Positions 27,577 through 36,566 of a DNA stretch of 64,000 nt are shown piece by piece (position 1 is the stretch's first letter; each line of letters begins with the position of its first letter). The translations under genes and the position numbers were made by a program. Below the pieces are notes generated by a model. It was not told the origin of the DNA, did not search any database, and saw nothing but the letters and a program-made list of their open reading frames with translations. This stretch comes from Thalassospira sp. MCCC 1A01428 (GTDB lineage Bacteria; Pseudomonadota; Alphaproteobacteria; Rhodospirillales; Thalassospiraceae). The stretch covers positions 124,001-188,000 of the forward strand of contig NZ_JFJZ01000004.1 of assembly GCF_002115825.1 (NCBI RefSeq). Reading direction: 5' to 3'.

Positions 27577-29943
27577 TCATGGCTGTTTTTTCCAATTCAA
27601 ACGCAAGGCGTTGGCAATGACAACCAGCGAGGATGTGGACATGGCAATTGCAGCAATCAGCGGAGTAACAATGCCCGCCACGGCAAGGGGAATGGTGACA
27701 ATATTATAGGCAAAAGACAGCGAAAAATTTTGCCGCACCAGTCGATCAGCCATCCGGGCAACCCCAAGTGCCGTTATCACGGCCCCCAGCCGGTCGCCCT
27801 GAAAGATGATATCGGCAGCATTCTGGCTGATTTCAGCAGCACTTGCCGGTGACATCGAGGCATGGGCAGCGGCAAGGGCCGGGGCATCATTGATGCCGTC
27901 GCCCACCATCAGGTCATGGTGCCCGGCCAGGGCACGTTGCTCCACGACGGATACTTTCTGGGCGGGGGACAGGGCCGCCTGCCAGCTTGCGATATCAAGT
28001 TCATTGGCAAGCTGGCGCACATTATCGGCCCGGTCGCCCGACAATAACAGCACCGGGATTTTTTCAGCATGTAATGTTGCAATTGTCGATGCGGCATCGG
28101 GGCGAGGTAAATCGCGAAAGCCAAACCGGGTGGCTGCCTTGCCCGGTTCTGCCAGCCATATTTCAGGTCCGCTTTCATTGTTTGTCGGTAAAATGGCATG
28201 ATTGGCCCCGCAAAATTCGCGGCTGCCAAGGCGGATTTCCCCCTGGGGCACCATCATCGACAGGCCTTGTCCCGGATGTTCACTTACGCGGGCGGCAACA
28301 AATGTGTCGCCCGCGGCCCGTACCAGGGCGCGTGACAGCGGGTGGTTGCTGTTTGCGGCCATTGAAGCCGCAAGTTTCAGGGTGTCATGGTCCGGTGTTG
28401 TGATCAGTTCGGGGTGCCCGGTTGTGAGCGTGCCGGTTTTATCAAACAGAACCCCGTCAATTTTGGTCAGCCTTTCCAGGGCTGTGGCCGATTTAACCAG
28501 AATGCCGGCCTTTAACAGGCGCCCGGTTGCCAGCACTTGCACCACCGGCACGGCCAACGCCAGCGCGCACGGGCAAGTCACAATCAGCACCGCAATGGCG
28601 TTCATTAACGAGTCTTGCCAGCCAATGCCACCGATCAGCCACCAGCCCAAAAAGGTTATTGCCGCCAGACTGTGAACCACGGGGGCGTAGGCGCGGGCAA
28701 CACGGTCGGCCAGGGCGACATATTTGGCGCGGCCCTGTTCGGCATTTTCCATCAGGCGAACAATTTCGGCCAGCAGGGTCGAGTCACCGGTTGCGGTGAT
28801 TTGCACCCGAACCGGTGCTGATAAATTCATGGTGCCGGCAAAAACCCGGCTGCCGACATTGACCGGACTGGGCAGGCTTTCACCGCTAATCACGCTGGTA
28901 TCAATGTCGGATTGGCCCTCAATAATGTCACCGTCAATGCCCACCCGTTCGCCTGCGGCCACTAGAACAACCATGCCAGGCTGTGCCTTTTCCGGTGCCA
29001 GAACCCGGCGTGTTCCATCCGGGTTTATGATGGTGATGGACCGTGCGCGCAGGGTCAGCATATGTTCGGCGGCCGAGCGGGCCTGGCTGCGGGCTCGCCC
29101 GTCCAGATAACGCCCGATCAGCAGGAAAAACAGCAAGGTTATGGCACTGTCAAAATAGGCGTGTTCGGCCCCGCGCATGGTTTCAAACAGGCTCATGCCC
29201 AGGGCGAGCAATACTGCCAGCGTAATGGGTACATCCATATTGACCCGGCCATGGCGCAACGCGCCAAGGGCAGAGCGAAAAAACGGCCGCCCGGCATAGG
29301 CAACGGCAGGAACCGCAATCAGGGCAGAAAACCAGTGGAACAGGTCGCGGGTAAATTCGCCCATACCCTGAATATAACCCGCCCATATTGATACCGACAG
29401 CAGCATGACGTTGCCCGCTGCAAACCCGGCCACGGCCAGACACCGCAAAAGCTCGCGGTTGCGTTGGTCGGTTGCCCGTTCAAGGGTTTCCGGGTCAAAC
29501 GGGATCAACCGGTATCCCATCTGGAATACCGGTGCGATCAGCCCGGCGATATCAGCCGGTTGCCCTTCCCATGCCAGGTGTAAACGCCGGGTGGTCATGT
29601 TGATGCGGGCCTGCACCACCTGTTGCTGGCGCTGCAAAATGGTTTCGATCAACCACACACAGGCCGCACAATGCAGCCCGTCTATCATCATGTCGAGATG
29701 GCACTCGCCATTCTCGCCGGTGCTGACAAGGTCGGTGAAATCAAAGGCACCCGGCCCGTCATCTTCGGGTTTAAGGGCGCGAATGTTGGGATCAACGCTG
29801 CGGCGGGTATAATAGGATTGAAGGCCCAGATCGTTAATCAGGGAAAAGGCACCTTCGCATCCTGTGCAGCAAAAGTCAGGTCCAGCCGGCGAGCTGGCAG
29901 TCACCGGCTCGCCACAATGGCGGCAGGCGGTAATCGCGTTCAT
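27577..29943 (-). CDS. ccoI: Cbb3 oxidase-associated copper-transporting P-type ATPase CcoI
   Basis: CcoI (FixI) exports copper across the inner membrane for insertion into the cbb3 oxidase. The 788-residue protein starts with a cysteine-rich zinc-ribbon-like segment (CRHCGEP, FCCTGCEGAF), followed by a heavy-metal domain with LHCAACVWLIE near 93. It has the membrane metal motif TCPCALALAVP near 455, the phosphorylation site DKTGTLT, and MVGDGINDAPALAAA. Its start overlaps the ccoH end by four bases. The Cys-Pro-Cys motif and the neighbours make copper the expected substrate. Confidence 0.97.
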   Translation of the reverse strand: MNAITACRHCGEPVTASSPAGPDFCCTGCEGAFSLINDLGLQSYYTRRSVDPNIRALKPEDDGPGAFDFTDLVSTGENGECHLDMMIDGLHCAACVWLIETILQRQQQVVQARINMTTRRLHLAWEGQPADIAGLIAPVFQMGYRLIPFDPETLERATDQRNRELLRCLAVAGFAAGNVMLLSVSIWAGYIQGMGEFTRDLFHWFSALIAVPAVAYAGRPFFRSALGALRHGRVNMDVPITLAVLLALGMSLFETMRGAEHAYFDSAITLLFFLLIGRYLDGRARSQARSAAEHMLTLRARSITIINPDGTRRVLAPEKAQPGMVVLVAAGERVGIDGDIIEGQSDIDTSVISGESLPSPVNVGSRVFAGTMNLSAPVRVQITATGDSTLLAEIVRLMENAEQGRAKYVALADRVARAYAPVVHSLAAITFLGWWLIGGIGWQDSLMNAIAVLIVTCPCALALAVPVVQVLATGRLLKAGILVKSATALERLTKIDGVLFDKTGTLTTGHPELITTPDHDTLKLAASMAANSNHPLSRALVRAAGDTFVAARVSEHPGQGLSMMVPQGEIRLGSREFCGANHAILPTNNESGPEIWLAEPGKAATRFGFRDLPRPDAASTIATLHAEKIPVLLLSGDRADNVRQLANELDIASWQAALSPAQKVSVVEQRALAGHHDLMVGDGINDAPALAAAHASMSPASAAEISQNAADIIFQGDRLGAVITALGVARMADRLVRQNFSLSFAYNIVTIPLAVAGIVTPLIAAIAMSTSSLVVIANALRLNWKKQP

Positions 29944-30461
29944 TGCTTGATCAGTACATCCTCGACGACCTGATAGTCGTGGTTTTGCGCGTGCGCAACA
30001 ATCCGCAATTTCCAGTTTCCATAGACAGGGACGTTGGCGCGGGTACGGTATTCACCGGGGCTGATTTCGCTCAGCATGATTTTTTCGTCCATATCATCGC
30101 GGTCATTACGCATCAAAACCGCTTCCATCTTTGCGCCTGAAATCGGTTCCTGTGCCTTGTCACGGAACAGCACTGTGATGGTGGCTTCGTTGTTGATAAC
30201 ACCGGCAACCGTTACCTTGGTACGCCAGCCCAGTTCTGCCTGGGCCCGCGCATCGGAAAGGGCTTCGTTATAGGTGTTGCCATCTTCAAAGGCATGGTCG
30301 CTGACCAGGCCAACCCAACTGGTTTGGGAAAAAACGATCAGGCAGATATTGGCGAACAGCATGACGGCAAATCCGCCCACGAAATACCACGGTATCAACC
30401 GGTCCGATTTGCGCGGGCCCGAGGAAGCCGGGATCGAGGTTGTATTGGTTGTGGTGGTCAT
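29940..30461 (-). CDS. ccoH: Cbb3 oxidase assembly protein CcoH (FixH)
   Basis: A 173-residue membrane-anchored protein required for stable cbb3 oxidase assembly. One membrane helix (about 24-45, IPWYFVGGFAVMLFANICLIV) is followed by a periplasmic domain that has the family pattern FEDGNTYNEALSDARAQAELGW and a C-terminal beta region. It sits between ccoG (29-base gap) and ccoI (4-base overlap). Confidence 0.93.
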   Translation of the reverse strand: MTTTTNTTSIPASSGPRKSDRLIPWYFVGGFAVMLFANICLIVFSQTSWVGLVSDHAFEDGNTYNEALSDARAQAELGWRTKVTVAGVINNEATITVLFRDKAQEPISGAKMEAVLMRNDRDDMDEKIMLSEISPGEYRTRANVPVYGNWKLRIVAHAQNHDYQVVEDVLIKQ

Positions 30462-30490
30462 TTCGACGGCCCTTTTTGGCGGGCCGACCC

Positions 30491-31987
30491 TTATTTTTTC
30501 GGGCCGGCAAAGATGGTGTCATGGGTTTCAGAAACGTCGCTATCGGTGTTGGTCACAATGAAATCAATCGGTGTGGCATCACTTTGCAGGCTCGACGGAC
30601 TGGCGGCAATGAAAACCCGGTAACTGCCGACCTGATCGGGTGCAACTGTCAGCGAGAATTTACCGTCTGGCGTTGGTTTTTGACCGATAATCTGGAAATC
30701 GGTGGCATTTACGCCCGACAGATCAAGAAGATAGGTTTGCTGGCTTTGTTCCTTGTTCAAAATCTTAAGCGTATAGCCATTACGGACATCGCCCGTTGAA
30801 AGCGGCACATAAAGCGGGTTGCGATCGCGCAGAACGTTAACGTCCATGGTGCTGCGATTTAGCAGGCCAACCAGCATCACCCCGGCAACAACGACCAGCA
30901 GCACAGAATAAAAGATCGTGCGCGGGCGAATAATGCGGACTTTGGCAGCCTGGCCGTGCGCGCGCAATTGCGAGTTCTGGACCGAGTCGAAACGCACGAG
31001 GTCGCGCGGGAAGCTAACCTTGTCCATCATTTCGTTACAGGCATCGATGCACAAACCGCAGCCAATGCATTCAAGTTGCAATCCATCGCGAATATCGATC
31101 CCGGTGGGGCAGACATTGACGCAGGCATGGCAATCAATGCAGTGGCCGGTTTCGGGAACTTCACCACGTACAAGGTTTTTGCGTTTGATCGGCCCGCGCT
31201 GTTCGCCGCGCCATGCCTCGTAGGTGACAATCATTGATTCGTCATCAAGCATGGCCGACTGAAATCGCGGCCACGGGCACATATAGGTGCAAACCTGTTC
31301 GCGGGCCCAACCGGCCAGCAGATAGGTCGAAAATGTCAAAAATCCCATGGTGACGTAAACGGCCATGCTGGCATTGCCGGTGAAAATGTCGACGATCAGG
31401 GTTGGTGCATCGTTAAAATACAGAACAAATGCGCCCCCGGTAACCAGCGAAATAATAATCCACGCCAGATGGGTGCCGCCGATTTTGCCAAATTTTTCTA
31501 ATGACCACGGGGCTTTATCCAGCCGCATACGGGCATTGCGGTCGCCCTGAATATAGCGTTCAACCAGCATGAACAGGTCGGTCCATACAGTTTGCGGGCA
31601 GGCATAACCACACCAGATACGGCCATAAAGCGATGTCGCCAAAAACAGGCCGATTGCGGCCATGATCAGGATGCCGGTAATGTAATAAACTTCCTGCGGC
31701 CATATTTCGATAAAGAAGAAATACGCCCGGCCCAGATCCATATCGATCAAAACCGCCTGATCCGGTGCTGATGGCCCACGGTCCCAGCGCAACCACGGAA
31801 CGATCCAGTAAATTGTCAAAAGCGTGATCAGCGCAAACCATTTCAGGTTACGAAAATGGCCCGAAACACGTTTCGGATAGACCTTTTCGCGGTCTTTATA
31901 AAGCGGGATATCGTCCTCAAGCGGCGCTTCGTCGTTTTGTGGCGTCATCTTTTCGGGCGCTGATGATTGAGTACGAGATAATTCCAT
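30491..31987 (-). CDS. ccoG: Cbb3 oxidase accessory polyferredoxin CcoG (FixG/RdxA)
   Basis: A 498-residue membrane protein with two [4Fe-4S] cysteine clusters (CIDCHACVNVCPTG and CIGCGLCIDACNEMM near 255-300) and several membrane helices in the first 250 residues; it reduces copper during cbb3 assembly. The C-terminal half is periplasmic with an Ig-like fold. I start at the ATG at 31987 with AGG eight bases before. The frame is open to 32035, but the extra 16 residues have no ribosome-binding site. First gene of ccoGHIS. Confidence 0.95.
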   Translation of the reverse strand: MELSRTQSSAPEKMTPQNDEAPLEDDIPLYKDREKVYPKRVSGHFRNLKWFALITLLTIYWIVPWLRWDRGPSAPDQAVLIDMDLGRAYFFFIEIWPQEVYYITGILIMAAIGLFLATSLYGRIWCGYACPQTVWTDLFMLVERYIQGDRNARMRLDKAPWSLEKFGKIGGTHLAWIIISLVTGGAFVLYFNDAPTLIVDIFTGNASMAVYVTMGFLTFSTYLLAGWAREQVCTYMCPWPRFQSAMLDDESMIVTYEAWRGEQRGPIKRKNLVRGEVPETGHCIDCHACVNVCPTGIDIRDGLQLECIGCGLCIDACNEMMDKVSFPRDLVRFDSVQNSQLRAHGQAAKVRIIRPRTIFYSVLLVVVAGVMLVGLLNRSTMDVNVLRDRNPLYVPLSTGDVRNGYTLKILNKEQSQQTYLLDLSGVNATDFQIIGQKPTPDGKFSLTVAPDQVGSYRVFIAASPSSLQSDATPIDFIVTNTDSDVSETHDTIFAGPKK

Positions 31988-32036
31988 GATCGGGACCTGA
32001 CCATTTGCCGTGCGATACAGACCGGCTGCTCTCATA

Positions 32037-32055
32037 TTGATTGTGGGGCAATCAA
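32037..32055. promoter_or_regulatory. 19-bp palindrome upstream of ccoG
   Basis: TTGATTGTGGGGCAATCAA is a perfect 7-5-7 inverted repeat 50-68 bases upstream of the ccoG start codon. The half-site TTGAT recalls the FNR half-site, but the spacing (9 rather than 4) does not fit FNR. It is a candidate operator for another regulator. Confidence 0.4.
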
Positions 32056-32160
32056 CCAGTCGGTACTGCGGGGATCTACCGGGGCGGCACGCTCGACCTG
32101 GCAGACTTGGGATTATTCAAATCCCGCAGGCAAAATATTGGAAACTGGCCTTGCTGTTCC

Positions 32161-32174
32161 ATGACACAAATCAA
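32161..32174 (-). promoter_or_regulatory. Imperfect FNR box upstream of ccoG
   Basis: On the minus strand TTGAT-TTGT-GTCAT matches the FNR/FixK pattern TTGAY-N4-RTCAA at 9 of 10 positions. It lies about 180 bases before the ccoG start. Control of ccoGHIS by the neighbouring FNR is inference. Confidence 0.45.
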
Positions 32175-32593
32175 TTTTCGGCCCTGCGAACTGCTCGTGG
32201 ACGGTTGCCTGTCACGTATTCAACCAAAGAAAATCCTGTTTTCGAGCAGGGGAACTGATGCCCGGTCATAAGCAAGTGCTTGAAGTGTCACGGTTTTATA
32301 TTCAAGAGTTGTGATAAAGGATGGGATCGGTATTGACGGTAGGGCGATTTTGCAGATGCGAAGGATTTTAAATTTTATGAATTTTTTGACGAAAGTACGT
32401 CTGAAAGCCGCATGAAACGGAGGTTTTTACGACATAAAAGAACGTAATTTTGCCGGACAATACCCATACAAATCGCTGTTGAAAAACGGTTGCGAAGGGG
32501 TCACTGCGAATATGATTCGTCGCGTCGCCAGATTCGCATACGAACCGGGTATAGGGACCTGCCAGGTGACGTGCGCGTCTATGTATCCATAAC

Positions 32594-32621
32594 GATAATG
32601 ATAATGATAATGATTATTATT
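32594..32621 (+). promoter_or_regulatory. Fur box (iron-responsive operator) upstream of the FecI-like sigma factor gene
   Basis: Three tandem GATAAT hexamers followed by GATTAT and TAT form overlapping 19-bp Fur sites (consensus GATAATGATAATCATTATC). It lies about 80 bases upstream of the sigma-factor start codon, in the ~710-base gap between ccoG and that gene. This is strong evidence for repression by Fur when iron is plentiful. The remaining gap holds the ccoG regulatory motifs and a CGAAT-ATG-ATTCG palindrome at 32507-32519; no gene is visible. Confidence 0.85.
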
Positions 32622-32697
32622 TACATTGTTGTTTTGTGGCAAAGCTGTTACCAACGGCACCATTCTGTTTTTCACTGTTGGTTTCGCAAGCTCAGGC

Positions 32698-33246
32698 ATG
32701 TCTGCACATGATCCGCTGCATAATCTGTTTTCAAAGCGCCGCAAGGCGTTGCTTGCGCTTGCCTATCAGCGGTGCGGTTCGCGTACAGATGCCGAGGATT
32801 TCGTCCAGGAATGTTTTGCCCGTGCCATGCAACTGGACTGGGCCGAGGTCGGAAAACCCGATGCCTTGTTGGCCACCATTCTGATCAATCTGATCCGCGA
32901 TCACGACAGACGCCAGTTTACCCGGCAATGGGCGGATGGTGGCAGTGGCCTTGAAGCCCGGCTGGAGAAAATATCCGATCAGTCGCCATCCGCTGAACAG
33001 CGGCTGGAACATCGGCAAACGCTGGACCGGGTAATTGAAGCAATGGCCGAACTTCCCGATAAACGCGCGCGGATATTCCGTATGAGCCGCGTTCAGGGCA
33101 TGAGCTATGCTGCCATTTCACATGCAACAGGCCTGACCAAGAAGGGAATTGAAAAACACATTCAACGTGCCTTAAGTGACCTGCGCGAGATATTGCGCCG
33201 GCACGATGTTGGAAAAAGGCGTTATTTTCCCGACAAGGACAGTTAG
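32698..33246 (+). CDS. FecI-like ECF sigma factor (iron/heme surface signalling)
   Basis: A 182-residue ECF sigma factor of the FecI group. Region 2 is visible as ALAYQRCGSRTDAEDFVQECFARAM (about 20-45) and region 4 as LPDKRARIFRMSRVQGMSYAAISHATGLTKKGIEKH (about 125-160). It would transcribe the receptor operon when the receptor signals through FecR. I start at the ATG at 32698; the frame is open upstream to 32626 but those residues are unlike a sigma factor. A Fur box lies upstream, and the FecR gene follows after 69 bases. Confidence 0.9.
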   Translation: MSAHDPLHNLFSKRRKALLALAYQRCGSRTDAEDFVQECFARAMQLDWAEVGKPDALLATILINLIRDHDRRQFTRQWADGGSGLEARLEKISDQSPSAEQRLEHRQTLDRVIEAMAELPDKRARIFRMSRVQGMSYAAISHATGLTKKGIEKHIQRALSDLREILRRHDVGKRRYFPDKDS

Positions 33247-33315
33247 GATTATGAATTTAGACCTGAAAGCAGCAGCGAGCATTTCCCAATTGATGTGTAA
33301 TTTGGATATCCTGTG

Positions 33316-34260
33316 ATGGCGGGGCCCGATCAGAGCGAAGCCGAACAGGAACAGGCGGCGCGTGACTGGTGGCATGTGATGGCCGACGATGCCAGTGCAG
33401 TCGAAAATTTCGCGGCCTTTGCCCAATGGTGTGACGCCGTACCGGGCAACCGCGAAACATTTGATCGCATCAGCCTTGCCTATCAGCAAAGCCGTACGGC
33501 ACCGCCCTTGCGAGCCAAGCAAGTTCGGCGGCAAGAGCCGCGTCACAAACCGGCACGGCGGCCTAATCCGCTGCGCCGGTTGGGGATGACCCTTGCCGGG
33601 GCGGGGTTTGCGCTGGTCGCGGCCTTATCTGCGGTGGCGATTATCCCGCGCGATGCTGCCTGGCAGGAAATTGATCTGGCGGATGGCTCGGTTGCTTCGG
33701 TGGCGCCGGGAAGTGATTATGACATTGCCTTCAATGATCAGTTTCGCAACATCCGCCTTGCCCATGGCAGTATCGTTATTTCGGCCGCCAAGGACCGGCA
33801 ACGGCCGATGCAGGTGATTACTGACCAGGCAACGGTGCGGGTTGTGGGCACCAAATTTGCCGTTTCCATCATTGGGAATGATGTTGAAACGTCGGTTCTG
33901 GAAGGCATTGTCGGGGTGCGTGGCAATGCCGGGGACAGCCGCAATTATGAACTGAAACCGGGCGACCGCCTGTGGCTTGGTGCCGGGCATGATGCCCTGC
34001 AAACCACAGTACCGCTGGCAAACGCACTGGAAATTCGCAAGGGCTGGCAAAGTTTTCGCAATGCCCCGCTTGCCGATGTGCTGGATGGTATTTCGCGCCA
34101 TAGCGGGCACCGTTTTGTGCTTTCGCCCCTGTATCAGGGACAAAAAAGGATTACCGGGCGGTTTAACCTGACACGCGCAGATCAAACCATAGCCGTATTG
34201 GCCAAACTGGCCCCGATCACCATTCAGCCGGTAACGGGCAATTTGACGCTGGTTTATTAG
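33316..34260 (+). CDS. FecR-like membrane sensor/anti-sigma factor
   Basis: The 314-residue protein carries a cytoplasmic N-terminal domain (about 1-75, with ARDWWHVMADDAS and FAQWCDAVPGNRETFDRI) that binds the sigma factor, one membrane helix (about 95-115) and a periplasmic FecR domain with DLADGSVASVAPGSDYDI. The C-terminal STN-like segment FRNAPLADVLDGISRHSG follows after about 240. This links the receptor plug to the sigma factor. A GTG one codon upstream is an alternative start. Normal partners are a sigma gene upstream and a TonB receptor downstream. Here the receptor lies 2.3 kb further on, beyond a LysR/GST pair. Confidence 0.9.
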   Translation: MAGPDQSEAEQEQAARDWWHVMADDASAVENFAAFAQWCDAVPGNRETFDRISLAYQQSRTAPPLRAKQVRRQEPRHKPARRPNPLRRLGMTLAGAGFALVAALSAVAIIPRDAAWQEIDLADGSVASVAPGSDYDIAFNDQFRNIRLAHGSIVISAAKDRQRPMQVITDQATVRVVGTKFAVSIIGNDVETSVLEGIVGVRGNAGDSRNYELKPGDRLWLGAGHDALQTTVPLANALEIRKGWQSFRNAPLADVLDGISRHSGHRFVLSPLYQGQKRITGRFNLTRADQTIAVLAKLAPITIQPVTGNLTLVY

Positions 34261-34279
34261 GTGCCTTGCCGTTTGTACC

Positions 34280-35191
34280 TCAGTCACCTGCTATTTTCAG
34301 TTCAGGCTGCCCGGCGCAAATGGCTGCCAGAAAATCGATAAAATGCCGCACGCGTGATGGCATGCGCCGCCCGGCACTTGTCACCGCATTGATCGGGTAG
34401 GGTGGTGGTGCATAGGCATTAAGGATGCGTATCACCTCGCCACTTGCCAGCTCGCGGGTGAAAAGCCAACTGGCATGATGGGCAATTCCCAAACCGGCAA
34501 GCACCGCGCCGCGCACATGTTCGGCATCATTGGTGCGAAAGGCCCCCTTGGCATCAAAGGTAACCTGCTCGCCATTTACCATAAAACCCCAGCCCATAAT
34601 GTCGCCTTTATAAACATAGCTGATGCAGTGATGCTGGCTTAGCTCATCAAGGTTTTGCGGGGTGCCATGCCGGGAAAAATAGGTGTTTGATGCCAGCGTG
34701 ATCATGCGCATATCGCCAATGTGGCGCGCGATCAGGGCTGAATCCGACAGCCGTCCGATGCGAATGGCAACATCAATGCCTTCCTCGATCAGGTCCACAT
34801 GCCGGCCCGATACCTCCATTTCAATCGCAATATCGGGGAAACGGTCGCGGAATTCCGCCAGCCTGGGAATAATAAACATGCGTCCGAATGCCGGGGAAAC
34901 CGATACACGGATCAATCCTGCCGGGGCGGATTGCCCCTCGGTCACCCTTTCTTCAATCAGGTCTATATCCTGCAAAATATCAAGGGTGGCTTCGTAATAG
35001 TCCTGTCCGGCGGGCGTAACGGCCAGCATTCGTGAATTACGTTGCAAAAGCTGGATGCCAAGCCGGGCTTCAAGGGTGGCAAGCTGCTTGCTGACGGTTG
35101 GCTGGCTGATATTCAAGTCACGTGCTGCCTGCGAAAAACTGCCGCTTTCAACAACGCGCACGAACATTCGCATGGCATCCAGCTTATCCAT
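34280..35191 (-). CDS. LysR-family transcriptional regulator
   Basis: A 303-residue regulator with the LysR winged helix (1-60, FVRVVESGSFSQAARDLNISQPTVSKQLATLE) and the effector-binding domain (about 90-300). The style (SVSPAFGRMFIIPRLAEF, DVAIRIGRL) is that of the large AaeR/DmlR-like group. It is convergent with FecR (19-base gap) and divergent from the GST gene, the common arrangement when a LysR factor controls its neighbour. The effector is unknown. Confidence 0.9.
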   Translation of the reverse strand: MDKLDAMRMFVRVVESGSFSQAARDLNISQPTVSKQLATLEARLGIQLLQRNSRMLAVTPAGQDYYEATLDILQDIDLIEERVTEGQSAPAGLIRVSVSPAFGRMFIIPRLAEFRDRFPDIAIEMEVSGRHVDLIEEGIDVAIRIGRLSDSALIARHIGDMRMITLASNTYFSRHGTPQNLDELSQHHCISYVYKGDIMGWGFMVNGEQVTFDAKGAFRTNDAEHVRGAVLAGLGIAHHASWLFTRELASGEVIRILNAYAPPPYPINAVTSAGRRMPSRVRHFIDFLAAICAGQPELKIAGD

Positions 35192-35503
35192 TGTCCACCT
35201 TCCGATTTCTGCTTACCCGGTCATTCACTTTTCCGGTTTTCATATACGCGACCAAGCCCGTGATTATTGGGCAGGGCAAGACAGGGCCATCCGATGGCGA
35301 CAGGTCCGCCGTCAATGCTTTGGCTTACCGTGCTGCTGCGTTTTGGCCCTGCATCTTGCGGGATGGGTGGCTGTTAAAACTATCATCTTAAATTCTGAAA
35401 TAGAATAGATGGTATTATAATTTCGTAAATTTCATTCGATATGTGAATGGATATATAGCCGTGGCAGCGCCCAGTCACGGGCTTTGATTTGAAAGGTATT
35501 ATA
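35192..35503. promoter_or_regulatory. LysR-GST divergent promoter region with a LysR-box-like site
   Basis: The 312-base divergent region contains TTCATTCGATATGTGAA at 35431-35447, a dyad of TTCA/TGAA around nine bases with an inner T-N11-A, typical of LysR-type sites. It lies about 65 bases upstream of the GST start, with AT-rich sequence (ATATAT) just downstream that could be a -10. Nothing else is recognisable. Confidence 0.45.
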
Positions 35504-36175
35504 ATGGCGATCAGGATTTACGGTGACGCGGGCTCGGGCAGCCTGCGCCGTGTGACCACTGCGGCAAAGATCATGGGCATTGATATTGAGCGCGTCAAAA
35601 TTGACCTGTTCAAAGGCGAAAGTCAGACCGATGCCTTCAAGGCACGCCTTAATCCCCATGGTTTGACACCGGTGCTGGAGGATGAAGATACCATTTTATG
35701 GGAGGCATCGGCCATTAACCTTTATCTTGCCAGCAAGGCGGATTCCCCGCTGGTGGGCAGGACAGAGAAAGAACGGTTTCAGGTTTTGCAATGGATGTTC
35801 TGGTCGGGTGAGCAATGGCGTACCTTTACCACCACCATTTTTGGCGAACGTGTTGCAAAACCGGTCATGGGCCAGCCCCAGGACGAAGCCGTGGTTAAAT
35901 ATGCCGAAGACCGTATCCACGGGGCGGCGAAAGTGCTGGACCAGCATCTTGAAGGCCGGAATTTCATGGTTGGCGATGCGCTGACCTTTGCCGATATCGA
36001 TATTGCAGCACCGTTTTCGCAAATTGACCGGGCAAAGTTTCCATTCGGTGATTATCCACACCTGATGGCCTGGCATAACAATCTTTTGCGTACCATCCCG
36101 GCCTGGGCCGAGACAAAAGCCGAGGTTGATGAACGCATGGAAACCTTCCTGCGCAGCGTGGGTGTGACCCTGTAG
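35504..36175 (+). CDS. Glutathione S-transferase family protein
   Basis: A 223-residue GST-fold protein. The N-terminal thioredoxin-like domain (1-80) starts MAIRIYGDAGSGSLRRV, with Ser near residue 12 in the position usual for the glutathione-activating residue, then the cis-Pro loop LTPVLEDED and the WEASAINLYL helix. The all-helical C-terminal domain contains FADIDIAAPF. The chosen ATG has AAAGG seven bases before; a start 5 codons upstream is possible. It is probably controlled by the divergent LysR factor and detoxifies electrophiles; the substrate is unknown. Confidence 0.9.
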   Translation: MAIRIYGDAGSGSLRRVTTAAKIMGIDIERVKIDLFKGESQTDAFKARLNPHGLTPVLEDEDTILWEASAINLYLASKADSPLVGRTEKERFQVLQWMFWSGEQWRTFTTTIFGERVAKPVMGQPQDEAVVKYAEDRIHGAAKVLDQHLEGRNFMVGDALTFADIDIAAPFSQIDRAKFPFGDYPHLMAWHNNLLRTIPAWAETKAEVDERMETFLRSVGVTL

Positions 36176-36566
36176 GACGGCTTTGCGGTGGTTGGTTGTC
36201 GCTCCGCTACGGAGAGGGGACCGGCCACCAGCATTTGGTGCATGTTTGGGGGCGAGCTGGCAGATTGGGCGATGCCGGTACGGCAGGTTATTCGCGCGAA
36301 TACCTTTCCCCGGCCTTGGAAAATTCCCCGCAAATTTCGTGTAACCCTCGCCCGCAAGCATCGTTGGCAGTACACGGCGGTGGCGGGCAGCAGGGACGGG
36401 GAAGCCCAAATTGCGGAAATCCAGCGTATTTGGGCTGCTTTCCAGTCCTTACAAAACTAATTGCGAATAATTTTCATTTTCTTTGTCGGGCAGTCAGCTG
36501 TTTCTGCGTCCTTACTATCAAGCCGGATTTATTTCCCTGCCGTCAGATAGTTTAGGACACCAGAAT
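36176..36566. other. Intergenic region between the GST and TonB receptor genes
   Basis: About 390 bases. A 9-bp stem AGCCCAAAT / ATTTGGGCT with a 16-nt loop lies at 36403-36436, with a T-poor tail. A Fur-box-like match lies at 36463-36481. A 90-codon plus-strand frame (36188-36460) lacks a ribosome-binding site and protein-like composition, so I do not call it a gene. Confidence 0.5.
36463..36481 (+). promoter_or_regulatory. Weak Fur-box-like site upstream of the TonB receptor
   Basis: GCGAATAATTTTCATTTTC matches 13 of 19 positions of the Fur consensus, about 85 bases before the chosen receptor start. It is much weaker than the site before the sigma-factor gene; control by Fur is tentative. 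Confidence 0.35.

Noticed and set aside
36188-36460. A 90-codon plus-strand frame after the GST gene
   Set aside because: No ribosome-binding site, Arg/Trp-rich composition, and it contains a hairpin; unlike a real protein.
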